A stretch of DNA of 64,000 bases from a bacterium 1XD42-76 (GCA_009917545.1 QZDW01000008.1:107315-171314), one strand, 5' to 3'. Counted from the stretch's first letter, positions 16,915 to 25,540 are shown. Translations and numbers: made by a program. Notes: generated by a model from the letters alone, not told the origin.

Positions 16915-17844
16915 ATGGATCTGGAGTTTAAGAAGCTGGACGCACCAAGTATCGAGGCACTGACGAGGTTTTACGGGCAGAGGCATGACCGGACCTGTGA
17001 CAGCGTGATTCTTGATAGTTTTTTGTGGGCAAAGTTTTATGACGTCCGCTATGCCGTGCGGGACGACAGAGCGCTTCTGTGGGTCATGACGATTCATGGA
17101 AAGCGCTTCGCCGCCCTGCCGGTCTGTAAAATGGAGGACATGCCCGGATATTTCCACGAGCTGGAACGCTATTTTAACGAGAATTTGAAGCTGCCGCTGG
17201 AGATCTATCTGGCAGACGAGGCGGCAGTTGAATATCTGGCGCTTCCAACCGAGCGCTATCTGGTGGAAGAGCTTCCGGACAGCAGGGATTACCTGTACAG
17301 CGCGGCTGCTTTAAAGAGCCTGTCCGGGAAAAAGCTGCATAAGAAGAAAAACCATCTGAATTCGTTTCTCAGGCTCTATGAAGGAAGATACGAGTACAGG
17401 ACGCTCTGTTGCTCTGACCGCATGGACATCTGGCGCTTCCTCGATAAATGGAGGGAGCAGAAGGGGCAGGAGGTTGAGGGACACCTGGACTATGAGGTGG
17501 AGGGCATCCATGAGATCTTAAATAACTGCTGTCTCTTAAATGTACGCATGGGCGGCATTTATGTGGACGGAGCGCTGGAGGCGTTCTCGATCGGCAGCTA
17601 TAATGAGAGAGAAAAAATGGCGATCATTCATATTGAGAAGGCAAATGCCGCGATTCCAGGGCTTTATCAGTTCATCAACCAGCAGTTTTTGATCCACGAA
17701 TTTGCGGAGGCTGAGCTGGTGAACCGTGAGGACGACATGGGCCTTCCCGGGTTGCGCCAGGCCAAAATGTCGTATGCTCCCATTGATTTTGCCAGAAAAT
17801 TCAGGATCCGGCAGATCGGCTGGAACGCGGTGGAGGGTGTATGA
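16915..17844 (+). CDS. DUF2156 protein (lysylphosphatidylglycerol-synthase-like, GNAT fold)
   Basis: A 309-residue cytoplasmic protein resembling the C-terminal acyltransferase-like domain of MprF without the membrane flippase part. Typical features are KLHKKKNHLNSF near residue 140 and the C-terminal NREDDMGLPGLRQAKMSY, the family's most conserved block. The GAGGGAGG ribosome-binding site precedes the ATG at 16915. It is coupled by a 4-base overlap to the GNAT gene that follows, suggesting joint action. Its substrate is unknown. Confidence 0.82.
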   Translation: MDLEFKKLDAPSIEALTRFYGQRHDRTCDSVILDSFLWAKFYDVRYAVRDDRALLWVMTIHGKRFAALPVCKMEDMPGYFHELERYFNENLKLPLEIYLADEAAVEYLALPTERYLVEELPDSRDYLYSAAALKSLSGKKLHKKKNHLNSFLRLYEGRYEYRTLCCSDRMDIWRFLDKWREQKGQEVEGHLDYEVEGIHEILNNCCLLNVRMGGIYVDGALEAFSIGSYNEREKMAIIHIEKANAAIPGLYQFINQQFLIHEFAEAELVNREDDMGLPGLRQAKMSYAPIDFARKFRIRQIGWNAVEGV

Positions 17845-18866
17845 TACGATACCTGAAGGCAGAGGAGAAGGAGCGCTGCCGGGTACTGTGGCGAGAGGCG
17901 TTTCCGGATGACTCCGAGCCCTTTACAGACTATTATTTTGAGGAAAAAATGAAGGATAACCGGGTGATTGTGTGTGAGGAGGACAGTCGGATTGTCTCCA
18001 TGCTGCACAGAAACCCGTATGAAATCTATCTGAGAGGCTGTGTGTGCCGGTGTGACTATATCGTGGGAGTGGCGACGGCAGTAACAGAGCGCAAGAAGGG
18101 GCATATGCGTGCTCTTCTGCTTGCCGCACTGCGCGATATGTGCGGGGAGAGGATGCCGTTTACGTTTCTCATGCCTGCAAGAGAGGCGTTGTACCGCCCA
18201 TATGATTTCCGCTTCATATTCGATCAGCCGCGATGGGTGCTCCAATATGACCCGAAGCTGCGGCAGACGCCGTTCCCTGACCATGCACTTCTCAAGGATC
18301 TGGCCGATTGGCAGAATGCGTGGCTGAAGCGCCAGTATGAGGTCTTTGCCCTGCGAAATGAGGCATATCTGGAGCAGATGGAGAAGGAGCTGGCGAGCGA
18401 GGACGGCAGCATCAGCCTGATCAGCCATGATGAGGAATTTATCGGTATGAGCAGCGAATGGGGCTTGAAGGAGCGGGAGCAGCGCTTCCTCTATATCGGA
18501 GAGGGCTGCCGGACAGAAATGTCGAAAAAGCCCGCGATCATGGCCAGGATTCTATGTCTGCCGGAGTTTGTGCGTGCCATCTGCCTGTCGGAGAGAAGTA
18601 CAGAAACGGAACTGACGATAGAACTCGGTGTAAATGATCTGTTTGTCTCTGCCAACCAGGGAGTGTGGAGCTGGAAGTTAAATAAAAGCGGCTCCGGGAT
18701 GGTGCGGGAATCCCGCTTTATTGCCAGAGGCCGGGTGCCGGTGGTGTCGATCGCGGATCTGACACAGTGGCTGTTTGGATATGAGATCCCTGACGCGGTG
18801 AAACAGATCCCTCACTGGGAGGAGATCGAGCCGTTTCACGGTGTTTTTTTAGATGAGGTGGTGTAA
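17841..18866 (+). CDS. Eis-like GNAT acetyltransferase
   Basis: A 341-residue protein starting inside the stop of the upstream gene (ATGA). The N-terminal half is a GNAT domain with an acetyl-CoA loop region (VGVATAVTERKKGHMRALL) and the middle and C-terminal parts fit the second GNAT-like and SCP2-like domains of Eis-type enzymes. Known Eis proteins acetylate amines such as aminoglycosides or protein lysines; the substrate here cannot be read from sequence. Pairing with a DUF2156 gene is a common arrangement in Clostridia as far as I recall. Confidence 0.75.
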   Translation: MIRYLKAEEKERCRVLWREAFPDDSEPFTDYYFEEKMKDNRVIVCEEDSRIVSMLHRNPYEIYLRGCVCRCDYIVGVATAVTERKKGHMRALLLAALRDMCGERMPFTFLMPAREALYRPYDFRFIFDQPRWVLQYDPKLRQTPFPDHALLKDLADWQNAWLKRQYEVFALRNEAYLEQMEKELASEDGSISLISHDEEFIGMSSEWGLKEREQRFLYIGEGCRTEMSKKPAIMARILCLPEFVRAICLSERSTETELTIELGVNDLFVSANQGVWSWKLNKSGSGMVRESRFIARGRVPVVSIADLTQWLFGYEIPDAVKQIPHWEEIEPFHGVFLDEVV

Positions 18867-18982
18867 ATGCGTCCGTGGCGGGCGTCCCCTGTGTTTGATT
18901 GCACGGGGACTTTGGATTCATGTCCGGCAGGCGGTTTTAGACGCCCGCCCGCCTGGCGGTTATGAGGGAAAGGGGAAGAGAG

Positions 18983-19708
18983 ATGAATAACAGAGAAACG
19001 TTAAAAAAATGGCTTGAGGAGAGCCAGAATATCGTGTTCTTCGGAGGCGCAGGCGTGTCTACGGAGAGTAATATCCCGGATTTCCGCAGTACGGACGGTC
19101 TGTACAATCAGGAATATGACGAGCCGCCGGAGACGATTTTAAGCCACACGTATTATATGAGGAAGCCGGAGGAATTTTTCCGCTTTTACCGCAGTAAGAT
19201 GCTGTTCCCGGACGCTGAGCCTAATCTGGCCCACCGGGCACTGGCAAAGCTCGAGGCGGAAGGCCGCTTAAAGGCGGTTGTGACGCAGAACATCGACGGG
19301 CTCCATCAAAAGGCGGGGAGCCGGGAAGTACTGGAGCTGCACGGCTCTGTCCTGCGCAATTACTGCACCAAATGCGGACAGTCCTATGGGATTGAGGCGG
19401 TTCTTGAATCCGAGGGGATCCCCAAATGCCATTGCGGCGGGAGCATCAAGCCGGATGTCGTACTGTACGAGGAAGGGCTCGACCAGCGGACGATACAAAA
19501 GTCGGTCGGGTATATCGCGCACGCGGACGTATTGATTATAGGCGGAACGTCTCTGACGGTGTATCCGGCTGCCGGACTGATCGACTACTACCGCGGCAAC
19601 AAACTGGTTCTGATTAATAAGTCTGTCACGCCAATGGACGGCCGGGCGGATCTGGTACTCAGTGGGCCGATCGGGGAGATTCTCGGCGAGGCGGTCGGGC
19701 TTACATAG
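18983..19708 (+). CDS. cobB: NAD-dependent protein deacylase, sirtuin
   Basis: A 241-residue sirtuin. It has the NAD-binding GAGVSTESNIPDFR (about 22-35), TQNIDGLHQKAG (101-112), catalytic His120 (ELHGS), and four zinc cysteines at about 128, 131, 149 and 151. It removes acyl groups from lysines using NAD. I start it at the ATG at 18983, which has AGGGGAAGAG upstream, rather than an in-frame ATG at 18962. It follows an acetyltransferase gene, so the two may oppose one another (inference). Confidence 0.9.
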   Translation: MNNRETLKKWLEESQNIVFFGGAGVSTESNIPDFRSTDGLYNQEYDEPPETILSHTYYMRKPEEFFRFYRSKMLFPDAEPNLAHRALAKLEAEGRLKAVVTQNIDGLHQKAGSREVLELHGSVLRNYCTKCGQSYGIEAVLESEGIPKCHCGGSIKPDVVLYEEGLDQRTIQKSVGYIAHADVLIIGGTSLTVYPAAGLIDYYRGNKLVLINKSVTPMDGRADLVLSGPIGEILGEAVGLT

Positions 19709-19709
19709 A

Positions 19710-19720
19710 GGGGGGGGGGG
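19710..19720 (+). repeat. Run of 11 G
   Basis: A mononucleotide G tract lies directly after the sirtuin stop codon and forms the upstream part of the ribosome-binding region of the next gene (ATG at 19730). Such tracts slip during replication and could change Shine-Dalgarno spacing. Confidence 0.8.
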
Positions 19721-19729
19721 TGGAAGCGG

Positions 19730-19927
19730 ATGGTATACGAGGTCGGTGACATCGTAAAGCTGAAAAAACCTCATCCGTGCGGCAGCCAGGAGTGGGAAAT
19801 CCTGCGTGTAGGCGCGGACTTCCGTTTAAAGTGCTTGGGCTGCGGCCATATGGTTATGGTGACGAGGCGTCTGGTCGAAAAAAATACCAGGGGCTTACGG
19901 GCGCAGGACGGTACGGTAAAACGGTGA
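19730..19927 (+). CDS. DUF951 protein
   Basis: A 65-residue protein with the conserved YEVGDIVKLKKPHPCGSQEW start and the CLGCGH motif of DUF951, a small family found across Firmicutes, often near chromosome-partition or cell-division genes. The cysteine arrangement (Cys in PHPCG plus CxxC) suggests metal binding. Function is unknown. It begins 22 bases after the sirtuin gene. Confidence 0.85.
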   Translation: MVYEVGDIVKLKKPHPCGSQEWEILRVGADFRLKCLGCGHMVMVTRRLVEKNTRGLRAQDGTVKR

Positions 19928-19952
19928 ACGAATCACGTTATGGGGGGAGAGC

Positions 19953-20620
19953 TTGATATGTAAAATTGCTATCTGTGACGATAAAGTATATACGGAAAAA
20001 ATTTATTTCATGGTGCGGGACTACTGTAAGCAATATGATACAGGGGTCATAATTGATGTATTTCACGAAATCGCCCCTCTGCGTGATTCGATTGAGAGCG
20101 GGAGATGCTATGATATTTATATTCTGGATATAGAAATGCCGGGATATGCCGGGATGTATATTGCCGGGAGAATGAAAGAGGTGCTACCCAGAACAATCGT
20201 TGTTGTGGTGACAGCATAGGATGAGTTTTCGGTGAGCAGATATGAGCTGGACGTTTTCCGGTTAAGGGACGCTCTTATTTTGCGTTCTTTACAATCCAAA
20301 AAGCACTATATTATCAGCAATAACCGAAAGTTTGAAAAAATCAGCCATCAGGATATCTGCTATGTCTACAAAGAACAGAAAAATTCAATCTTTGTCGCAG
20401 CAGACGCCTTAAAAATTCCGGTGCGTAAGACTCTTTCGGAGGTTTACGCAGAGTTGGACAGTGAAGAGTTTACATATATCGACAGATGCGATATCATAAA
20501 TCTCTCTAATGTGGAGGGCATCTTGGACAGATGCGTATGTATGGCCGGCAGTAAGAAACTGGTTATGGGAGCAGGGCATTTAGTTAAAATCAATAGTATA
20601 CATTGGGGTAACAGCCCAAT
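19953..20620 (+). pseudogene. LytTR response regulator (AgrA-like), nonsense mutation and deletion
   Basis: From a TTG at 19953 with GGGGGGAGA upstream, the receiver domain reads normally (ICDDK, phospho-acceptor in YILDIEMPG) up to VVTA, then TAG at 20217-20219 replaces what is normally Tyr in VTAYDEF. The same frame continues as DEFSVSRYELDVFRLRDAL, missing about 15 residues between receiver and LytTR domain, then LytTR sequence (HYIISNNRKFEKISHQDICYV... SEEFTYIDRCDIINL). After about 20600 the frame no longer matches LytTR. Regulators of this type usually answer a cyclic peptide signal. Confidence 0.75.
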
Positions 20621-20806
20621 TACAAAACGGAGCCATCCTGTCAGTATTCAAAGAAAAGAACAAAACCAGCTGTGGACATATAAGATCATTGCGATCGAGA
20701 GTGGAACAGAGATGTTCTTATATTTTTACAATATAAATAATTTGCGCGGTATCCGTTGCAACGTTTTTTGTGGCGTACATGGTGATTGCCGCAGGAAAGG
20801 AAGAAA
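20621..20806 (+). pseudogene. Remnant resembling AgrB C-terminal part
   Basis: In one frame the stretch NSPITKRSHPVSIQRKEQ followed by basic residues resembles the cytoplasmic APV..NHP..KE loop of AgrB peptidases, and a second frame gives a hydrophobic helix (VATFFVAYMVIAAG) just before the next ribosome-binding site. Frames change between the two parts and the front of the gene is missing. The assignment rests on this pattern and on the AgrD-like remnant after it. Confidence 0.4.
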
Positions 20807-20932
20807 ATGGATCGCTTACTACAGATGATCGCGCCATTAGTAAAAACACTCGCTCAGATCGGCGCGGCCTTGTATCCACCGGAATAGGATACCAGCCGGA
20901 AGTTCCAAAAGAATTAGAATTGAAAAAGATAT
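20807..20932 (+). pseudogene. AgrD-like cyclic autoinducer precursor, frameshifted
   Basis: ATG at 20807, with GGAAAGGAAG upstream, begins MDRLLQMIAPLVKTLAQIGAA, an amphipathic leader like AgrD. In the +2 frame the sequence then reads LVSTGIGYQPEVPKELELKK, matching the YQPEVP-type acidic tail of AgrD peptides. A one-base loss near 20866-20870 would explain the break; as it stands the first frame stops at 20885-20887. The position of the usual thiolactone Cys is not occupied by Cys. With the AgrB-like and LytTR remnants it marks a dead agr locus. Confidence 0.5.
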
Positions 20933-20945
20933 TTTACAAAGGGAG

Positions 20946-21013
20946 ACATGCTCTTTTCCGGAAAGATTGATGGTGGATTGCACACCTGTAAACCAGGAAA
21001 GAGCATGTTTTGT
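20946..21013 (+). terminator. Hairpin after the agr-like remnant
   Basis: ACATGCTC-TTTCC (20946-20959, one bulged T) pairs with GGAAAGAGCATGT (20996-21008) and is followed by TTTTGT. The position right after the AgrD-like tail fits a terminator. The rest of 21014-21218 shows no gene. Confidence 0.6.
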
Positions 21014-21218
21014 ATTGTGAATAACAAGGACATTTTGATGGTTTTATCCAAAAAGATGGTATAGTGATTCAATGAAACGCTAATTCCAGTAAGTCGAATT
21101 TTAACGTATACAAAGCGTGTTTTATAATGGTATTGGCTCAAGATGGCACCTTACTTTGACCAGACAGGCGGTTCGATGTCTTAGGTGATGCAACAGGGCA
21201 GCAAAAAAGTGCAGGTAC

Positions 21219-21247
21219 TTGACCGTGTACCGGCAGAATGTTACAAT
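21219..21247 (+). promoter_or_regulatory. Promoter of the PD-(D/E)XK pseudogene
   Basis: TTGACC (21219-21224) and TACAAT (21242-21247) with a 17-base spacer lie about 85 bases upstream of the ATG at 21331. Confidence 0.6.
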
Positions 21248-21330
21248 GGCAGTGTAAAGGAAGAAACGGGTGAGTGCATGGAAGCAGGGGCAGAGAAGGG
21301 AGAATCTCTGCCAGATTGGAGGCATACCGG

Positions 21331-22331
21331 ATGGAAGCAGGAAGCGGTAATGTAGTCAACACGCCGTATGACGCCGTATTCCGTACACTGCTGAATGATT
21401 GCAGCAGCCTGATCACCTGTCATCAATGAAATTTTTGATGAGAAGTACAGCGGGGATGAAGAAATCGTTTTTCTTCCGGAAACACACTTTTTAAATCGAC
21501 AGGATGGCGGAGAGGAGAAGCGGATTACGGACGCCAGTTTTAAGATTGTGGGAAGGGAAGAAAAGAAGTTCCTGTACGAATGCCAGAGTACGGCGGACAG
21601 CAGTATGCTGGTAAGGATTTTCGAATATTCCACCCAGATTGCATTGGATCAGGGGGAGATTACGGGGAACCAACTTAAGGTAGAGATCCCCCATTCGGCA
21701 GTTTTATTCCTCAGATGCAAAGATACAACGCCGGATAAGATGATGATTGAGATGAAAACGCCGGGTGGGACAGTATGCTTTAACGTTATGGTGATGAAGT
21801 CACAGAGATATGGCATTGATGAGATTTTTGAGAAAAAGCTGTTATTTCTGATTCCATTCTATATCTTTACACACGAAAGGGATTTTGCAGAATATAATAA
21901 AAATAAGGATAAGCTGGAGATTCTGAAGGCAGAATATACAGATATCCGGAACCGTCTGGACAGTCTTTTTGGAAAGCGGTCATATCAGTGCGTATACAAG
22001 AAAGATTATCATGGAGATGTCGGATAAGGTAGTGGAAAATATAGCCCGTAAATATGAGAATGTCAGGGAGGGAGTGAAGTCTGTTATGGGAGGAAAGGTT
22101 CTCGAGCATGAGGCAAAGACGATTCTAAGGGAAGGATGGGAGCAGGGCCACCAGGAGGGGCATAGAGAGGGCCGTATCGAAGGTGAGAATTATGGCACGA
22201 AGAAAGGGAGACTGGAGCAGGCCAGAGAGACAGCCCTGAATCTTCGGACAATCTCATTGGATGAATCCACGATTGCAAAGATGGTAAATGTCAGTATAGA
22301 GCTTGTGAGGGAATGGTTTGATGAAAATTAA
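21331..22331 (+). pseudogene. PD-(D/E)XK nuclease family transposase-like (Rpn-type) gene with two frameshifts
   Basis: From ATG at 21331, with GGAGG at 21317, the frame reads NTPYDAVFRTLLNDCSS, then shifts near 21410 to VINEIFDEKYSGDEEIVFLPETHF, the nuclease-fold body with FKIVGREEKKFLYECQS, and shifts again at a five-T run (21966-21970) to ESGHISAYTRKIIMEMSDKVVENIA and a charged C-terminal coiled region rich in GHxEGxxEG repeats. Removing one T restores the second junction. Rpn-type proteins are linked to recombination-promoting nuclease activity. This copy is inactive. Confidence 0.8.
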
Positions 22332-22494
22332 GTAAGGAACTGTCCATAAACGGATTGAAGTAGATGATGGGTATAGCATGCTCTGTGGTGAGAGTCTGCA
22401 TAAGCGCGACTGGCAACGAATTTTATAGTGATTTCCGGGGCTGTATCATGGAGTATAATAAAAATAAGGTTCGGCAAAACACATGAAAAAACAC

Positions 22495-22523
22495 TTGCAT
22501 TTCCTGTATTTTTTTGCTAAAAT
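22495..22523 (+). promoter_or_regulatory. Promoter of the rpsF-ssb-rpsR operon
   Basis: TTGCAT (22495-22500), 17-base spacer, TAAAAT (22518-22523). Transcription would start near 22530, leaving a leader of about 70 bases before rpsF. Confidence 0.75.
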
Positions 22524-22548
22524 GAAGTCTCGTGACACATGATTCCTT

Positions 22549-22573
22549 GCTCCTGTTACTGAAAGACAGGGGC
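22549..22573 (+). promoter_or_regulatory. Leader hairpin, possible S6:S18 binding motif
   Basis: GCTCCTGT (22549-22556) pairs with ACAGGGGC (22566-22573) in the rpsF leader, 28 bases before the start codon. rpsF leaders in many bacteria carry a conserved motif bound by the S6:S18 complex for feedback control; position and size fit, but I cannot confirm the conserved bulge. Confidence 0.4.
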
Positions 22574-22600
22574 CAGAGACCACAAGGAGGGAAAGAAACT

Positions 22601-22912
22601 ATGAACAAATACGAATTGGCAGTCGTTCTGAGTGCAAAGCTTGAGGATGACGAGAGAACAGCCGCTCTTGAGAAGGTAAAGGACTATATCGTCCGTTTTG
22701 GCGGCACGGTTACAGATGTGGACGAGTGGGGCAAGAAGAGACTTGCTTACGAGATCCAGAAAATGAAAGAGGGCTTTTATTACTTCGTACATTTCGAAGG
22801 CGACTCCAACTGCCCGAATGAGGTAGAGGCGCATGTGCGTATCATGGAGCCGGTCATCCGTTATCTTTGCGTAAGACAGGATCATACACCTGCCAAGCCG
22901 GAAGAGAAATAA
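22601..22912 (+). CDS. rpsF: 30S ribosomal protein S6
   Basis: A 103-residue S6 protein, beginning MNKYELAVVL and containing VDEWGKKRLAYEIQKMKEGFYY, the conserved central strand. It binds S18 in the small-subunit platform. The ATG at 22601 follows AAGGAGG; an in-frame ATG at 22532 is excluded because it falls in the leader. It is the first gene of the conserved rpsF-ssb-rpsR operon. Confidence 0.97.
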   Translation: MNKYELAVVLSAKLEDDERTAALEKVKDYIVRFGGTVTDVDEWGKKRLAYEIQKMKEGFYYFVHFEGDSNCPNEVEAHVRIMEPVIRYLCVRQDHTPAKPEEK

Positions 22913-22927
22913 AGAAAGAGTGATGAT

Positions 22928-23473
22928 ATGAATAGAGTTATCCTTATGGGCAGATTAACAAGAGATCCGATTGTGCGCTACTCCCAAGGAGAGCGTTCGA
23001 TGGCGATTGCGAACTATACGCTGGCAGTGGACAGGAGAGGGCGCAGGAGCCAGGACGGCGATCAGGGACAGACGGCGGATTTCATTAATATCGTGGCCTT
23101 TGACCGTGCCGGGGAATTTGCGGAGAAGTATTTCCGTCAGGGAATGCGTGTACTCGTGAGCGGCAGGATTCAGACAGGCAGTTATGTGAATAAGGATGGC
23201 CAGAAGGTATACACCACAGAGGTTGTGGTGGACGATCAGGAGTTTGCCGACAGCAAGAACCAGGGCGGCGATAATGGCAGCTTTGGCGGCGGGAGTTACG
23301 GCGGCGGTCAGGGATATGGCGGCGGTTATGGAAATAATCAGAATTATAGCGCGGGCCAGAGCCAGGGCGGCAGCTATCAGCAGGGGACAAGGCCTGCTCC
23401 GTCTGCAGCAATCGGCGACGGGTTTATGAATATTCCGGATGGGGTCGAGGACGAAGGACTTCCATTTAATTAA
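22928..23473 (+). CDS. ssb: Single-stranded DNA-binding protein
   Basis: A 181-residue SSB: an OB fold in residues 1-105 (MNRVILMGRLTRDP, ADFINIVAFDRAGEFAEKYF, GQKVYTTEVVVDD), a glycine/asparagine/tyrosine-rich flexible linker, and an acidic-hydrophobic tip ending DEGLPFN that recruits partner proteins. It covers single-stranded DNA in replication and repair. It lies 15 bases after rpsF and 21 bases before rpsR. Confidence 0.97.
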   Translation: MNRVILMGRLTRDPIVRYSQGERSMAIANYTLAVDRRGRRSQDGDQGQTADFINIVAFDRAGEFAEKYFRQGMRVLVSGRIQTGSYVNKDGQKVYTTEVVVDDQEFADSKNQGGDNGSFGGGSYGGGQGYGGGYGNNQNYSAGQSQGGSYQQGTRPAPSAAIGDGFMNIPDGVEDEGLPFN

Positions 23474-23494
23474 AGTGGACAGGAGGAAATTATA

Positions 23495-23761
23495 ATGGCA
23501 TTTAATAAAGGTGACAGATCCGATTCTTCCAGAGTACGGAGAGGCGGAATGCACAGAAGAAAAAAAGTTTGCGTTTTCTGCGGGGACAAGAACGGTGAGA
23601 TTGATTACAAAGACGTTAATAAATTAAAGAGATACGTATCTGAGAGAGGCAAGATCCTTCCGAGAAGAATTACGGGCAACTGTGCAAAGCATCAGAGAGC
23701 CCTGACAGTGGCGATTAAGAGAGCAAGACACATCGCCCTCATGCCCTACACATGTGAATAA
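23495..23761 (+). CDS. rpsR: 30S ribosomal protein S18
   Basis: An 88-residue S18 with [17 protein letters not shown] and [18 protein letters not shown], the highly conserved S18 core. Cysteines at CVFC and the later Cys keep a zinc-ribbon-like pattern. AGGAGG precedes the ATG. It is the last gene of the operon, with a terminator about 100 bases downstream. Confidence 0.97.
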   Translation: MAFNKGDRSDSSRVRRGGMHRRKKVCVFCGDKNGEIDYKDVNKLKRYVSERGKILPRRITGNCAKHQRALTVAIKRARHIALMPYTCE

Positions 23762-23865
23762 TCTATAACCGTTCAAACGGTGGGGAATCCAGTCCGAATA
23801 TTTGGCGCCAGACATGCCGGTAAGCCAGAGTTCATACCGATTCCCTTGTCAAATGGATAAGAATG

Positions 23866-23892
23866 CGCCCGGGAATGCTGTGTTCCCGGGCG
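23866..23892 (+). terminator. Terminator of the rpsF operon
   Basis: CGCCCGGGAA, loop TGCTGTG, TTCCCGGGCG, followed by TTATT. It is a strong stem after rpsR. Confidence 0.8.
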
Positions 23893-23990
23893 TTATTGCT
23901 GTTCCGGTCAGGCAGACGGGGTGTTCCATACTGTGCCGGCCGTCACAGGACCGCAACAGTCAGCGACTCTGTTCTGACGACTACATTACC

Positions 23991-24190
23991 TTGAAGTTCC
24001 CATCGCCGTCAGGCGATCTGAATTGAGGGATGGCAAGTGCGCCCACCGGACTTTCATAGGACGGCGATGATCTGCAGGCCGGGCGCATGAAGGTTTACCT
24101 TGAAGTTCCCATCGCCGTCAGGCGATCTGAATTCAGGGATGCCGAGTGCGTCCGCCAGACTTTCATGGGACATCGGTGCATCCGGAGACT
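23991..24190 (+). repeat. Dispersed intergenic repeat, tandem copies 6 and 7
   Basis: Two units begin at 23991 and 24100 (109 bp period) with the same TTGAAGTTCCCATCGCC start and a head hairpin ATCGCCgtcaGGCGAT. The second unit is less complete at its 3-prime end and runs into the end of the nucleoside phosphorylase gene. They fill most of the gap between rpsR and that gene. Confidence 0.8.
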
Positions 24191-24954
24191 TAAAAAGCAA
24201 TTCCACATTCTAAAGCAATAGCCATGTATTGATCGGTATGCCGGATTCCATAATCCGTCAGATCTCGTATTTCCCATTTGCCAGCATCTAAATTATCTGC
24301 TCCGTAGAAAAAATGGATAATAGGTATATTCCTGAATCTGGCGACGGCAAGGGAGGCCGAGCACTCCATTTCGACGGCAAGGCAGCCCTGTTCTCTGCGC
24401 TCTTGTACCGCAGCCGGTGTTTCTCTGTAAATCGCATCCGTAGTCCATACTTTCCCTGTTACATAGGGAATCTTGAGCTTTTCCAGACAGCGCACGGCAG
24501 TGTCGGTTGACGCCGGATCCACGTCAATCTCCTCACTGCCCGGGATATAGTGGTAGCTTGTCCCCTCATCCCGGACGGCAGAGGACGGAAGGATAATTTT
24601 GTGGTCCGCAAGGGATTCATTTAATATTCCGCAGCAGCCAAACTGGATCAGTTTTTTTGCTCCTGAGGCGATCACTTCCTCCAGTCCGGCTGCACAGGCA
24701 GGAGCTCCGACCCTGGAGAGAAAGAGTCCCATCCGCTTATTTTTATATTCGATCTCATACACAGGAACAGTCCCGTTTGCGGAATAGAGATTCGTAATGA
24801 CCTTTGCTTCACGATGCTCGACAAAGTTTTTTATCATACCTTCTGAAAAGGTAGTGATGCATACCTCCGGAAAGCCAGGAACCGGCCTGATGACATCACA
24901 GGGGTTGACGAAAGCGTCCCGGCCATTACAAAAGCGATCAAAGATGGTTGCCAC
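24190..24954 (-). CDS. Nucleoside phosphorylase (PNP/UDP family)
   Basis: A phosphorylase of about 254 residues that would split a nucleoside into base and ribose-1-phosphate. It shows KVITNLYSANG, GAPACAAGLEEVIASGAKKLIQFGCCGIL (phosphate/base region) and the AVEMECSASLAVARF helix with catalytic-region Glu, typical of the purine/uridine phosphorylase superfamily. The start is uncertain: GTG at 24954 has AGGAG 8 bases upstream, while GTG at 24963 has none at proper distance. It overlaps the TetR gene end by 17 bases and is thus in its operon, probably under TetR control. The exact base is not determinable. Confidence 0.85.
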   Translation of the reverse strand: MATIFDRFCNGRDAFVNPCDVIRPVPGFPEVCITTFSEGMIKNFVEHREAKVITNLYSANGTVPVYEIEYKNKRMGLFLSRVGAPACAAGLEEVIASGAKKLIQFGCCGILNESLADHKIILPSSAVRDEGTSYHYIPGSEEIDVDPASTDTAVRCLEKLKIPYVTGKVWTTDAIYRETPAAVQERREQGCLAVEMECSASLAVARFRNIPIIHFFYGADNLDAGKWEIRDLTDYGIRHTDQYMAIALECGIAF

Positions 24955-25540
24955 TGTCCTCACTCCTCACTAATATTTTTTTGATTTCCCGGATGATTCC
25001 GGCGGGAATTTCCTCGCCTACAGGCATCAGTCTGCTGTACATTCTTACCCCCTGATAGGAAAACACGATCAGATGAAATACGGCGTCCATGTCCACATCA
25101 TGGAATTCCTGCCGGTCAATGCCGTATCGAATCAGCTTTTTCCAGGTATTTGCTGATGTTAAATACTGTGCATATAAGGTATTATTATGGCATGCCGCAT
25201 CAGGGACGCTGAAATATTCACAGATTGCGATGCTTAAGGAAGCCTGGCTGTCAAGCATTTCACTTCGATACTTTTCTAAAATGTCATCCAGGATAGTAAC
25301 TGCCGGCTGGCCCTGTTGTATTCTGCGCTCAAACTCATGGTCCTGCCGGTCTGTCATATCGTTCAGGATTTCCTGAAATATCTGGCGCGTACTTTTGTAA
25401 TGGCAGTACAGGCCGCCCCGGCTTAACTGTGCGGCTTCGCAGAGATCTTTCATGGTTACTTGTTTAAAACCTTTTTCGGCAAATAAGGAGTATGCGCATT
25501 TTTTAATATGTTCCCTTGTTTCCTGACCTCTTTTATTCAT
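24938..25540 (-). CDS. TetR-family regulator of the nucleoside phosphorylase operon
   Basis: A 200-residue TetR protein. The HTH spans about residues 20-50 (VTMKDLCEAAQLSRGGLYCHYKS). I start at ATG 25540 (MNKRGQETREH), which has AGAAGG upstream; an in-frame ATG at 25576 falls in the operator. The gene lies directly behind a promoter with two matching palindromes, so it almost certainly represses itself and the phosphorylase gene downstream. The inducer is unknown; a nucleoside-related compound is an inference from context. Confidence 0.88.
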   Translation of the reverse strand: MNKRGQETREHIKKCAYSLFAEKGFKQVTMKDLCEAAQLSRGGLYCHYKSTRQIFQEILNDMTDRQDHEFERRIQQGQPAVTILDDILEKYRSEMLDSQASLSIAICEYFSVPDAACHNNTLYAQYLTSANTWKKLIRYGIDRQEFHDVDMDAVFHLIVFSYQGVRMYSRLMPVGEEIPAGIIREIKKILVRSEDSGNHL

